A stretch of DNA of 64,000 bases from Aphanomyces cochlioides (GCA_019828595.1 JAHQRK010000013.1:1-64000), one strand, 5' to 3'. Shown: positions 32,101 to 43,438, numbered from the stretch's first letter. The notes: generated by a model from the letters alone, not told the origin. Program-made: numbers and translations.

Positions 32101-35100
32101 TTCACGAAAAGGATCCGTCAGATTCATGTAATGAAGCATCATGCCTTCATTTCTCCAAGTTTTCATATCCGTCGTGGAACATGCTCCAATTCCACCACGA
32201 ATGACTCGTCCGCTGTCGTCAAATACTTGAATCTCCGAGTACCAAAATTGTGTTTCTACGTCATTCTTGTCATGAGCTTTTTGATTGCATTTACCTAAAG
32301 GAGATGCAGTCAACCGAGTGGAAACTCCTTCGACGTTGCTCTCGAGTGGAAATACCATCGATGCGTCGGGTGCCATGGCAATTTTAATGAATTCCCCCAT
32401 GCCAATGTGAATTTGGTCCGCAGCTCGATCGTACACAGTCGAATCTCTACAAGAACGATACAATTTGAAGATTCGCCGGCACGTACTCAATGTCATTAAA
32501 GTAGAGTCGATGCGATGGGCCGTCATTTGGAACAAGACCTCCGTTGTTGTACTGGTAGAGTCGACGGCGGGACAGGTGGCTCTCATGGCGCACCTACGAT
32601 TCAAAATTTAAAGTACAAGTCAAAGATTTTCATACTTGTGGGGCAAATTGAGTTTGTGGGCCGACGATGGAAGGGTCCCATAAGGGTCTCACGCGTTGTT
32701 TATCGATCAAAACGTTGTTTTGATCGAATTCAGGGCAGTGGAAATCCATCGTGTGGTCCAAACCAACATAAAGTTCATCCCACCACGTCTGCATCGCGTC
32801 ATAGCTGTACAGACCAACCATATCCACTGCATCTATGCATACCACATGAGGCATTCCACAACCTACAGACGTTTACCAGCGACAAAGGATATGTCAGAAG
32901 CAAGTGAGACTCCATTGACTCGAATTTCAAGGATATGTGTCGGCCAGTCGATGAAAATGTCGACTTGATACCATTGAAATGCATGAATACGCTGCACGAG
33001 CGTCTGGAGCGGAAATCCTCGGCAATTTGAATCGAAGACAAGGTCTCCATTGAGCATGCCGATGCCAACAATGAACATCGATGGATCGGACGAGTGGTGA
33101 ACGCCAAAGAGTGCGCCTAGACGTTCAAAATGACCCCAGTGAGAAGAGCTAGAGCTTCAGTACCTCGATTCGTGATGAGAGTTCCTTGTTGCACGTCTCC
33201 AAGTCGGACAAAATACGAAATACGAGTCGGTTGGTCAGCATAGAATGTAAATCGAGGACCTTCTAGCATCGGCGTTTGTTCCACGATGCTTTTAGCTACG
33301 TAAAGCGACTTGGCCGTTTGGGCTGCACCAACGAATGGATCCGTGGTAACTACAAAGCTTGTGAGGAAGAATTGCAATCATTCAACGGTACTTTGCAGTT
33401 GAGTTTGCATGTTTAAATCGACATTTCCTTTGGGTGATGCTAAAATCGTGCCTTGGCCTGATAGAGCCATCGCGTGGGCTTTCAGTGATATCTTTCCGCC
33501 CGCCCCTGAAAACCCAGGACGGCCAACACTAGAACCCCCTGCTCCTCCTTGCGCAGAGAGTAAGCCCAAGATGTGGACGCTGGTGCCACTGGAAATGAAA
33601 AGGCTTCCACCACTACCAAAAGAGCATGTGAACCCCTTTATTCAATGATGGATTACCTTCCTCCACCGCCAGCAAAAACGCCGTCTTCTCCTCGTTGTCC
33701 GTCAACTGAAATGGATGCATGTGGACCAATTGTAATATCGTTGACAGCCCCAAAATACATTGCTCCTAGTGAGAACATGACAGGTCGATTCGAATAATTT
33801 GACAACCTCCACCAGCTCCGCCATAAATGGGCCGAGGGTATTGTTCAAAGTCTGGTGGGGAATCGCCCCCTCCACCACCTCCACTGCCTCCAACCAAGTC
33901 GTCCGTGGGAAGATAAACGCCCCCCGTTCCCCCTACCACGAGTTTGACCATTTCATCTTGGTCCAATCAACGTACCATAGGCGATAGAATACCCAGACGT
34001 GGCTGAAATCGTCACGACGGCACTTTGTCCAAAGAGCAGCGGCATTGTCGACGTTTGGCCCGTCACTGGATCAAATATAGTGTCCCAAGTGCTTGCAGTC
34101 ATGAAATTCAAAGGTTCGATGGCCACAGGGGCTGATGTACTTGTGGGTGCAATGTTGCCACTACGACAGTCGGAGTGAGCGCGATGATTCGTTTCCTGGC
34201 AGTACCTTGATGTCGTCATTCGTATCTTCCAAGTGCATCCACGCTCAATTGTAACTAAGAGCAATATCAATACCACGCGAAGACTCGAAATAGAGTACAT
34301 GCTTTCATTTTGACCACTTGAGCGCTATTGATGTCAAATGCTTGGAGTAATTCGGCTTTGAGATCGTGTTGAGAAATATTGTACGACAGGAGACGCGTGG
34401 TTTTGCTCAAAAACGTGAGTCGAAATGCCCCGCTCAGTTGATTGCCAGGAGTGACAATGCGTGCTGTGACTTTAGACTGAAGCCCCGTGAGATACGACGT
34501 CGCAGTGAGCAGCGGAACATTTCCAATTGCAGTGAGAAATGTAATCCGCCAGATTCGCCCGACGTTTGCAGCGTCTTGGCCCACTCGCTGGACATCCACA
34601 ACACCAAGGCCAAGGGCGTTTTCAACGTGGGCTTTCACTTGAGCGGACGAAGCATCGAACGCAAGACGAGTTGTCGTCGCAGTGGTGGACGAAATGGTAA
34701 ATGTACCACGAAGAGTTTGTCCAGGAGCAGCGCTCGTTTGAATTTCCTGGACGGTGGGTTGCAAGAGCGCTGAAGTTGTGACTGTATGCTCGTAGACGCG
34801 GACGTTGGAGCTTCCAGGACCATTGTGATTGTACTGAGAGAGTGTCCCTCCCCCAGAGAATCCGCCGACGGAGCCCGGTGGAGCCGCCAAGTGAGTGTTG
34901 AGTATCATACTACTTCGACTGAGTAAGGCAAACGCTTGGTTGCCTTTGAAAATCACGTTGACACTCGAACCCTAAGCTTGGATCGTCAACGCTCATTGGA
35001 AGCAGTGTACCAAGTAAACCGTGAGGAAATTGAATACAGCGACCATCGTGCGCTGTGGAGTTTGAAGCATTTCTCCTTGAAAAGTCACGTCGCCAGTCAT

Positions 35101-35617
35101 CGTTCCAGCCGACGTATCAATGTACAACGTGCCTCGGTCAAGCTCTAAGGAGCCCAGTAATGGCAGAGCAAATGTATCAAAGCCGAATGCATGTGGCATT
35201 TTCCAGTCGAGCGGCACGCTCCAGTGGTGCACACCGGTCTTCCAGTCTTCAAAATCATTGACAAGCTGCACTTGAACACGCTCCCCCTGGCGGAATTTCT
35301 CGTCATAGACTTGCAACAAAGCTTGCGCAATTGTGTATTCTACAAAAGAGAGCATACATTTAATCGGCAACACGAGAATAAAGCTACCTTCATCGCCTCG
35401 GGCGCATCGATGCGTGGCTTTACAACGCTCGTACTCTACGCACGCCGTACTTGTCGAGAGAGGACTGCACCGCGTCGTTTGAAGAAGCTTTTGGACAAAC
35501 TCCCCTGTTCAGTCTGAGCCAAAATTTTCCAACTTTGGCGGTACCTTGTACAATCAACGAGCAAACAAAGAACGAAATCCACACCAAGGAGCTCCTGGGC
35601 GCCAATGCCGCTACCAT
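29138..35617 (-). CDS. Giant secreted multidomain EF-hand protein
   Basis: A minus-strand gene of many exons, around 1,900-2,000 aa, beginning at 35617 with a signal peptide (SLVWISFFVCSLIVQGTAK). Order: Cys-containing N-terminus; beta-sandwich repeats of a type seen in protist surface proteins (TTTRLAFDASSAQVKAHVE..IWRITFLTAIGNVPLL, about 34480-34700, and a second, GCTWKIRMTTS, about 34200); Gly-rich region (GGVYLPTDDLVGGSGGGGGG, about 33870-33925); KISLKAHAMALSGQGTI; LamG-like domain (PSMFIVGIGMLNGDLVFDS, FVAGKR, about 32870-33080); GH43-like five-bladed propeller (about 31650-32600; MMLHYMNLTDP, RPKVLFNQKSHQFVMWMHVD); then at least five EF-hands (DLNRDGKLTLDE near 30850, DPNEDGMITYSEF near 30655, DLDKSGYLDENE near 30570, DPDFDGRVYYERF near 30490, DFDHSNDLNASE near 30355); Cys-rich C-terminus ending at 29138. 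Likely cell-surface or extracellular. A frame change near 35475 is unexplained. Confidence 0.75.
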
Positions 35618-36182
35618 GACGTTGTCGTTTCACATTGTATTCGTTGGCGGTTTCACATGTAACTGCCGAGAGACGTTGAATCGCCTCTTTGCTGCCAGAG
35701 ACAATTTGAGCAAGTTGTGGAATTCACGCGAGAAAACTACAATATACCTTTTCGATTCGAATGACGTAAGATTTGTTGATACTAGCTCAGATCCTCTCCT
35801 GACGCTCGGAAGGAACGACGGAAAGATTTCGCCTGCTGGGTCGATTACATCGATGTAACGTTGACCCACCCAAACAAAAAATATCCTGTTAAATATTATA
35901 CTCTTTGTATATCTATATTCATCGTGTTCGCTAGACTGTGGTACAGCCGGGCAGAAGCTGACTTCGTCGAATGTTATTCTGTGGAATCGATGTCAACAAA
36001 TTGCTAAATAACATATTCAACAGCAACAGTATTTGACTCGATCGAACAATTCCATTGATATACAATGACTACTCCTATTGTGCATGCTCAAGCAGTACCA
36101 TCTGTAAGCTTGTAATACTCCTTACATTAATAAACTACTATATATTTTAATAAAACTGTATAATTTTATTTGATTCATGGGA
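35618..36182. other. Intergenic between the giant gene and 36183
   Basis: Short frames exist on both strands at 35630-35869 but neither shows a domain or a credible gene context. The rest is AT-rich. Confidence 0.45.
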
Positions 36183-36586
36183 GTTTAGTGGGTGACATCT
36201 GCCTTTGACACGGTGGTCGATATCCACCCAAGTGACGACTGCATCCATCTTTGTCCGCCTAGCAACTTCATATCGCATGGGAAAGATCTCCGCTGTTGCG
36301 GTCGAGCAGCTTCTCCTCCTTGAATTTTCAAGCGACGGTCTCTACGAGCAGAAAAAGGACGTTCGGAGGAGTTCAGGACTTCTTTCGCGACTTCCCGCTT
36401 GATCTGACCAAGTGCCGAGTGATATTCAGATCGTGCATTGTAGACTGGTCGACGCGCAGATTGACGCGTAATGTGGTCAGTCGACATGAGTGGGACTGCG
36501 TCTCGCCTGTCTGAGGAGATCGCTCGGCGGCGACGGAGGAATTCCATTTTGTATTGCCAATGGTCTGCTAGCGACAGGTTTGTCAC
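36183..36586 (-). CDS. Small hypothetical basic protein
   Basis: A 133-aa intronless frame beginning MTNLSLADHWQYKMEFLRRR. It is Arg-rich, with no signal peptide or recognised domain. It is divergent from the zinc-finger gene at 36749, leaving about 160 bases for a shared promoter. It looks like a real gene from position and length but has no family evidence. Confidence 0.5.
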
Positions 36587-36748
36587 CGTTGTCGCTGCTC
36601 AAGTTCAAAAATCATTCGCTCTTTCGCGGTACTGAACGCGGTTTCAGCTGAGGGTTGTCGTCGAGGAATTCCTCTCATCCATACTCTGCGAAAGGGACGG
36701 CTGGATCTTTGGGAGGTGCACCCTGTCGTCATTTCTGCTTGTGACGGG

Positions 36749-37291
36749 ATGAGCGACAACGAGGTGGTTTCCTGCTTCTTCAACGACTGCTCCAATCCTG
36801 CAGAAACCAACTCGTGGAAATGCCATTTCCACCGCCATCGAGGTCGCTGTCGCATTGAAAACTGCCGAAATCAAGTCTACGCTCGCCATTTGTGTGGTCG
36901 CCACGGTGGAAAAAAGCAATGCAAAGTCGATGGCTGTACGCTCAATGCTCGGCTCGGCGCAGTTTGCTGCAAACACGGCGCCGGCAGCCTCCGCAAGCTC
37001 TGTGTCCATCCAAACTGCACAAAACAAGTCCATGCCCGCGATCGTTGTGTGCGTCATGGCGGCGGTCGCCAATGTCGAAAGGAAGGGTGCAAAAATCACG
37101 CACGATCCGGTGGCTACTGCAGACGACACAATCAAGTACGTCCTCCTGACGAAACAGTCATGGGGCCAAACTGGGACGAACCGACAGCGTTTGTGAAGAG
37201 CGACGACTTGGCCGACCAGCTCTGCTCGATTCACTTGGGTGGTAGTCCTCCTGTTGATCCTGAAGTCTTGGAGCTCCTCGTGACGATGTAG
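36749..37291 (+). CDS. Cys/His-rich zinc-finger protein, copy 2
   Basis: 180 aa, intronless, start MSDNEVVSCFFNDCSNP. Same module series as copy 1: CRIENCRNQVYARHLCGRHGG, CTLNARLGAVCCKHGA, CVHPNCTKQVHARDRCVRHGG, CKNHARSGGYCRRH. The C-terminal tail differs (PDETVMGPNWDEP...ELLVTM). The tail divergence against a well-kept finger region suggests conserved binding with different partners. This is the last ordinary gene before the transposon-rich block. Confidence 0.85.
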   Translation: MSDNEVVSCFFNDCSNPAETNSWKCHFHRHRGRCRIENCRNQVYARHLCGRHGGKKQCKVDGCTLNARLGAVCCKHGAGSLRKLCVHPNCTKQVHARDRCVRHGGGRQCRKEGCKNHARSGGYCRRHNQVRPPDETVMGPNWDEPTAFVKSDDLADQLCSIHLGGSPPVDPEVLELLVTM

Positions 37292-38690
37292 GGAAGACTA
37301 GTCGAAATTCCGTTGGTATTTAACGACCTTAATGTGTGTTTTGTTTGGAATTGTACATCAAATTCACCGATCGCAATACACTTGGAATTGCGATCGCCGC
37401 GCGGCCGGACGTTCTTGTCGTCAGTCCTGTTGACGCGTTGATTCGAGTGCGAAATCAGTTGCGACAACTTGAAGACTGCAAAACGGAAGCCAATGTCAAG
37501 TTGCAGACGATAATATAACGTAAATCATCATGAGTGAGCACAAGTTTGGAACCGAAAAGTTCAAGCGCAAGTATTGTCATTTTCAACCAAATTTGTGGTT
37601 TTGACCAAAAAGCGAATTCATTTTCAAATCGATTTCATAATACTGAAGTGGTGTGTGTCAGTGTGTGTTTTGCGTGAGTCAGGTGGCTGATCGATTCTGA
37701 TTGGCTGACTATTTTTAATTTTTAATTCTAGCCAATCAGAGAAGCCCGTTCGATTCGGAATCGATTCGAAACCTCGGTCGATTCAAACTGTTCCTCACAA
37801 TTTTGTATCAAAAGCACAATATGTCAATAAGTTTTGCGAGTTTTTTCAAGTTCAAGTCACAAACGAAAGATTGAATTTGGAATTCAAAGAACAGACAAAA
37901 AGTAAGCGATTTTAGTCTCAATTACGACTCCTTAATGATGTCCAAAGTTTCATTTTGCTTACTTTTTGGGAATCGTGAGTGAGCACACAATTTAATCTTG
38001 AATAATGTATCATAATCAAGGTGAGATCTTAAGGTTTAGAGTATAAATATTCAAAGGAAATATGAAATTTGAGAAATATAAGTTTTGCGGATAAGAGAAG
38101 CAACAGTTCAGATTTTGCAGAAAGCGCGCCATTTATCCGGCTTCCGAATAAATAAAAACATTGAAATATGGAGGTTCTTCTCCTTAAATTTTACTGGTGC
38201 TCGCTCACTCACGATGCCATGCTCACTCATGATGTTAGACGATATGTCGCCCATACTGCAAAGTCGTCGGCACAAAGCTGTGGATTTCCACATGAAAGTC
38301 CCAAACTGCTATTGAAACACACGGATTTCCTAGACTGACTTGGCATTCATATGAATCGGGACATCAAGTTTATCATCGATTAATTGATGTTCACATGGAA
38401 AATTACCGTGTTCAACCAATTTTTCAAAGTGGGACACAAACAAATTTGAAGAACCATACGATCGACATTTGGAAGAACGACTACAGTGTAGAGATTCAAA
38501 GATTTTTGAGTGATCGTTCTGTCAAGGAAAGAAAGCATTCATCCACAGATCCACGCAGCATCGTGGTTGCGATTTGGGTTTGACAAAACTTTCCACCGAT
38601 TGGTCAAGAAATCTATGGAGTTTTTTAAGATAAGCCACTTTGAAATTTCACACTGAAATGCAAAGTGTTTCGACACGGCTTAATTGCTAA
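37292..38690. other. AT-rich non-coding stretch
   Basis: No gene recognised. Contains short imperfect repeats (TTTCGATTCG/AATCGATT type near 37620-37780). Marks the composition change from the gene block to the transposon block. Confidence 0.5.
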
Positions 38691-39052
38691 GGAAGGACCC
38701 GTCTGGATGCCAAATAAAAAAATATTGTGAAAATTCGTTATGTGATATTTTGTATTTTGGTCAAAATAATACAAACCACGTATTATAATATCACGACAAT
38801 TAAAATTTTGAACTGTCTGGATTCCCACGAAAATAAAATAATCATTGGGAATTTGTTTGGATTATACGATATTGGGGAAAATATTCTACTTTGAGTAGAA
38901 TTTTATTTATTGCATATTTGGCCTGTTTCGAAATAAATTATTGCAATAAAATTTATGCAATATTTGGCGTCCAGACAGTGCATTATGCGATTATCATAAT
39001 TGATCAAAATATTGCGAATTATCCCGATAATAGGTGGCATCCAGACGGGCCC
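38691..39052. mobile_element. Tourist/Harbinger-like MITE with a nested smaller one
   Basis: Terminal inverted repeats: left end has GACCCGTCTGGATGCCA (about 38696-38712), right end is the inverse of GGGCCCGTCTGGATGCCA (39035-39052). TAA flanks both sides (38688-38690 and 39053-39055), the target duplication of PIF/Harbinger elements. A second pair of shorter inverted ends (CTGTCTGGATTCC near 38815; GGCGTCCAGACAG near 38966) marks a nested copy. No coding capacity. Confidence 0.75.
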
Positions 39053-39100
39053 TAAGACATAAAATAGCGATCTACATGAATATGCTCACGTCTAAAATAT

Positions 39101-39519
39101 ACTACACCATTTGCCGGTTTAGTTCGTTTAACTTGTGATATATTTCGTATCACGTGCAATATATTTCGTATGACCTGCAATATATTTCGTATGACTTGCA
39201 TTTAATTTCGTGGCCCGCGACGAAAATCGATTTATATTTCGCATGACTTGCATTATATTTCAGACCTCTTGCATTTAATTTCGTATTTTTAGCTTATATT
39301 TCGTATCACGTGCATTTAAATTCGCAGAGAAGAGAAAAAGTCCATAGAAAAATTAACAAAACATTGTTATCGAACTCATAAGAAATTGATGGGACACTTC
39401 AATCGCCATATAAGTCAATGCGAGCATCAATCAAGCTCGGCAGAGTTCATATGCGCTTGCCCGTCGCAAATTCATAGCTCAAACCAACACTGCAACACGA
39501 AACTTCATATCACAATAGA
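39101..39519. repeat. Long inverted repeat, left arm (~411-419 bp)
   Basis: Starts ACTACACCATTTGCCGG and is the near-exact reverse complement of 43020-43438, with only a few substitutions over about 411 bases. It contains four or five spaced ATATTTCGTAT(C/G)AC(G/C)TGCA blocks. Confidence 0.9.
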
Positions 39520-39907
39520 TGCACGTGATACGAAATATAAGCAAAATAATATGAAATTAAATGCAAGAGGTATGAAATATAATGCAAGTCATGCGAAATA
39601 TAAATCGATTTTCGTCGCTGACTACGAAATTAAATGCAAGTCATACGAAATATATTGTATTGTGATTGGAATTTGCTGGATGGACATCGCGCACGACCTT
39701 ACTGGATAAAAATATATCTATTTTATTCAATCAATTCTCGTAATCAATCTCTTGACATCAGCTTGGAGAAAAACTAACACATTTCGATGAGAACAGCGAT
39801 GTCCATCACTTAGAAGAAGGCTCGGATTCATTTAAACTAAACGCTGATAATGCTACCACATTGAAACATTGTACTTAATCCCCGAGTTCACGTCACAACT
39901 GGACTAC

Positions 39908-39959
39908 AAAGCAGAAACACAAAGAACGATAGACGACTCGTTCTTTGTGTTTCTGCTTT
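39908..39959. repeat. Perfect 22-bp hairpin, 8-nt loop
   Basis: Arm 39908-39929 is exactly complementary to 39938-39959 with an 8-base loop. It lies inside the sequence that interrupts foldback copy A. Confidence 0.85.
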
Positions 39960-40688
39960 TGCATCACCTTAATGTTGATAGAAATACCACACGCTACAGG
40001 TCACAATCAATTCGTTGACACAATAAGTGAATTTCGCCCTGTAATGTGTGGCTTTCGATCTGCTCTTGAAACCGTAGATTGCACGCAGTGAACCGTGAAA
40101 TCATTCAAACAGTTTTTCGGTAAAAAAATTGTAGTTTCCTCGATATGACTTTTAAAACATCAAGGAGCACTGCAAACATGCGCCTCCTAGGTGGTTGTCC
40201 AACCACCTGGGTGGAGCGACACAGAGAAAAGAACTCCTCGCTTTGAAATCACGGAGGAAGGGAAATGTGAAGTGAGACCATGCACGGGTTGATGGCTATA
40301 CTTCCATGCTAACTAAGGATTGCACCTTACTTCATGGGGTTAGAAAGTCGTGGTCAGTGTAAGGATTATGAAACGAAAGGAATATATCGACATCAAGCAG
40401 GAGAAAATTCAAAGCAGTGCTCGCTCCCCTAATTTTTGCCAATAAGATACTGCTGGATGTTTATCCAGCATTTTCAATCATAATCTGGACTCACTTCGTT
40501 TCACTATGCTTTTCAAATCTATCGTGGCGAAAATGCTTGACACTCGTCCAGCACATGACTGAAATTTACGGATACTGTCCAGCAAAAACCGGAGAATGCA
40601 CTAATACGAAATAGTATATTGCAAATGATACGAAATATATCGCAAGTTAAACGAACTAAACTGGCAAATGGTGTAGTAATCGTTATAA

Positions 40689-41496
40689 GGGCCTCTTTCG
40701 AGTAGAATTTTTGTGAGTCTCTGTTTGGCTAAAAAATGGACTCCAAGTTCCCTCCTGTCTTTTTGGGTGTCGCTTTTGTAGTCAGTGAAGCATAAAAATG
40801 ATTGGTCAATAAAGTGACATTGTTTTGGAAAGGACTGGACATTCTTCAGCATGGCATCTCCCACCGAGAAGCCCTCGCGTCGTGTGAAGACAAAGATTCC
40901 GTCCAAGAAAGATATTTTGGAGCGTCTCCAAGTGCTTGAAGGTGCCTCTACTGCGTCGGGTACATTTGAAACAAGCAAAAAGAAGTTGATTTGGACTGAC
41001 ACGATGGTACATGCTCTTTTGGATCTTCGTCTCCGACGATTCAACTCGTCGTTTCAAGGGACAAAGAGCAACATGCAGATCTCTGTCCTCTGGGAGAAAC
41101 TGACACTACGTTTCAACTTGATTACAGACCAAATCGCTGACATGTCGTCACTGAAAAATAAATACCAAGCTCTAAAGGCGGAATATTCAAAGCTATCGAA
41201 CCATCTATCCATCAGGGTGTCCTCCTGCACGCGCAACCAAACGTCGCTTCGGAGACTGTATCGGCGTGACGGCTCCTCTCGATCGGCTCGCCCATCTGCT
41301 GTAGCTGCAGCCGAAGCCGCCATTGAGGCAGCGAAGGCAACGAGAGCTCCGTGTTCAATCATTTGTTCAAAATACGGAATGCAAAAAGAGACCAAAAAGA
41401 CCTCGCCGACCTCTTTTTGGAAAATGCAATGAAAAAAGAGACGAGAATTGTTTTGATTGGCTCCGTCTCTGCCAGAAAACTACTCGAAAGAGGTCC
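40689..41496. mobile_element. PIF/Harbinger-type element carrying only a Myb/SANT-like ORF
   Basis: Ends are inverted (GGGCCTCTTTCGAGTAG on the left; inverse of GGACCTCTTTCGAGTAG on the right), flanked by TAA on both sides (40686-40688 and 41497-41499). Length 808 bases. It contains the Myb/SANT-like gene at 40851 and no transposase. Confidence 0.8.
40851..41432 (+). CDS. Myb/SANT-like DNA-binding protein (Harbinger accessory protein)
   Basis: 193 aa, start MASPTEKPSRRVKTKIPSKK. A trihelix/SANT-like domain follows: IWTDTMVHALLDLRLRRFNS..ISVLWEKLTLRFNLITDQ..LKNKYQALKAEYSKL. Then a basic stretch and an Ala-rich helix (AVAAAEAAIEAAKATR). PIF/Harbinger transposons encode a Myb-like partner that brings the transposase to the element ends; location within TAA-flanked TIRs supports that role here. 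The frame is intact, unlike nearly all other transposon genes in this block. Confidence 0.75.
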   Translation: MASPTEKPSRRVKTKIPSKKDILERLQVLEGASTASGTFETSKKKLIWTDTMVHALLDLRLRRFNSSFQGTKSNMQISVLWEKLTLRFNLITDQIADMSSLKNKYQALKAEYSKLSNHLSIRVSSCTRNQTSLRRLYRRDGSSRSARPSAVAAAEAAIEAAKATRAPCSIICSKYGMQKETKKTSPTSFWKMQ

Positions 41497-42842
41497 TAAA
41501 TGTAATTCAAGAAGATGGATCTATTTCGGCAATTTGACCTCTGAAATCATTTTTAAGCTAAACATTTCAGCACTCCAACTCGCGTTTGACATGGCAAGAG
41601 GGCTAACTCTATGCATACCATCGCCTTCACCCAAGAATGCACATAGTAGAGTGCTCTGTCGAACGAGGAAAAGGACCTAATTTGGTGGAAAAGCAGTGCT
41701 GATATCCGGATATAATCGCAACAATGGGAATACTATCCGGATACCCTGTTGGAGCATATTTCAATGAACCACTAAACTCAAAGATGATGAGACTCTTGTG
41801 CGCATGCTTTTCAAAGCCACGACTGAACTTTTAGGCACCGAGTGGGTCGTTCCACATCGACGCTACGCTCCAAACACAAATTGTGCTCTGGTCGTGAATG
41901 TCCCCATACTATTTTGGATATTTGCAGAATCCTATGTGGTGTACATTATTATACAATTGACATGTGCATGTGGCATTGTCCAAATTGCCTTGAAGTGCTT
42001 TTCAGTTGAAACAACAAGGCTGTTGGTTCTTACGTTAAAATGAATTACGAGAGACGCATAAGACGACATTGAAAATCTTTCTTCGCTGTCTCGAATCCGA
42101 ATCGATCGAAATTTATCCTCCTTTCGGACCACTTCAAACGCTCTATCTTGGAAAAGTGAAAGACTTTGTGCCCCTCGCTGAAGGGTTGTTCATAGGTCTA
42201 AGCACTTTGAGATTGTGCCTGTACGAGTTTGTTGTCGGAATCGAATCCAAACATTGAAAGCAAAAGTGAGCATCGTCCCTGGGAGATATTACGTCTGGGC
42301 CACCAATTCGACCCGAACGAGCGTTCCCTGTCATGAGTGTTTTCTGTCGTCGACGATTTGTCTTCCTGGATCAGCTACATATTACACTTCCTAATCTTCT
42401 TATCGGTTGATAAATGTAAGCCCACCTCCGACTTGGATTCTGCTGCATTGACCTTGGCTTAAAGGCCCAGACTTGAGAGCAATCGCTACTTTCCGTGTGT
42501 TATTCACAAATGTCGTTGTGATACATGTGCTATTCCAGCTGTCGATCGTGCAGTTTGACGAATACTTGTAACTGTTGCTGGCAGCAACAATCCCACAAAG
42601 CAATCTTGGCTATTTCGTCTTGCTTGAAATGGTCTCACAGCGAAACAAGACGACAAACTTCACTTTGGAGGTGTAACAGTGTCATCGTCGTGATGCAATT
42701 ATTGAATATGTTCCAAGACATGGAGAAGGATGAATATATATGGCAAAGCAACATCACGTCGATTTCGTTCCTCGTTTAGGACAACGAGGCGTTTGACATT
42801 ACAAACTTTACGTCCCAAACCTGGCGCTACTCTATGTCGACA
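41497..42842. other. Unassigned sequence inside the foldback block
   Basis: Short frames at 41798-42257 (plus) look neither conserved nor connected. TATCCGGATA-type motifs occur near 41702-41750. No gene supported. Confidence 0.4.
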
Positions 42843-43438
42843 CAATGCAATATATTTCGTATGACGTGCATTTAATTTCGTGGCCGGCGACGAAAATCGA
42901 TTTATATTTCGCATGACTTGCATTATATTTCATACCTCTTGCATTTAGTTTCGTATTTTTAGCTTATATTTCGTATCACGTGCATTTAAATTCGCAGTAA
43001 TGCAAAATATATTCAACTTCCTATTGAGATATGAAGTTTCGTGTTGCAGTGTTGGTTTGAGCTATGAATTTGCGACGGGCAAGCGCATATGAACTCTGCC
43101 GAGCTTGATTGATGCTCGCATTGACTTATATGGCGATTGAAGTGTCCCATCAATTTCTTATGAGTTCGATAACAATGTTTTGTTAATTTTTCTATGGACT
43201 TTTTCTCTTCTCTGCGAATTTAAATGCACGTGATACGAAATATGAGCTAAAAATACGAAATTAAATGCAAGAGGTCTGAAATATAATGCAAGTCATGCGA
43301 AATATAAATCGATTTTCGTCGCGGGCCACGAAATTAAATGCAAGTCATACGAAATATATTGCAGGTCATACGAAATATATTGCACGTGATACGAAATATA
43401 TCGCAAGTTAAACGAACTAAACCGGCAAATGGTGTAGT
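42843..43438. mobile_element. Foldback element copy B
   Basis: A truncated left arm (about 42846-42996) is followed by a full right arm (43020-43438) ending in the inverse of ACTACACCATTTGCC. The right arm pairs with 39101-39519. Confidence 0.65.

Larger units (their letters stand above)
39101..40677. mobile_element. Foldback element copy A, interrupted
   Basis: After the left arm, 39525-39660 repeats part of it in inverse orientation, then the sequence is interrupted and the terminal motif (inverse of ACTACACCATTTGCC) resumes at about 40605-40677. The roughly 940-base interruption (39660-40600) holds a perfect 22-bp hairpin and no gene I recognise. Confidence 0.6.

Noticed and set aside
34186..34300. 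Separate secreted gene starting with a hydrophobic stretch (MYSISSLRVVLILLL) at 34300
   Set aside because: The hydrophobic stretch is better explained as translation through a 44-base intron of the giant gene; flanking sequences join in phase when it is removed.
36644..37234. 196-codon minus-strand frame opposite zinc-finger copy 2
   Set aside because: It is the antisense shadow of the Cys/His-rich gene; the same shadow appears opposite copy 1.
39101..43438. CRISPR-like array from repeated ATACGAAATATA motifs
   Set aside because: Repeats are irregular in length and spacing, occur in both orientations and form long inverted arms; the genome is eukaryotic.
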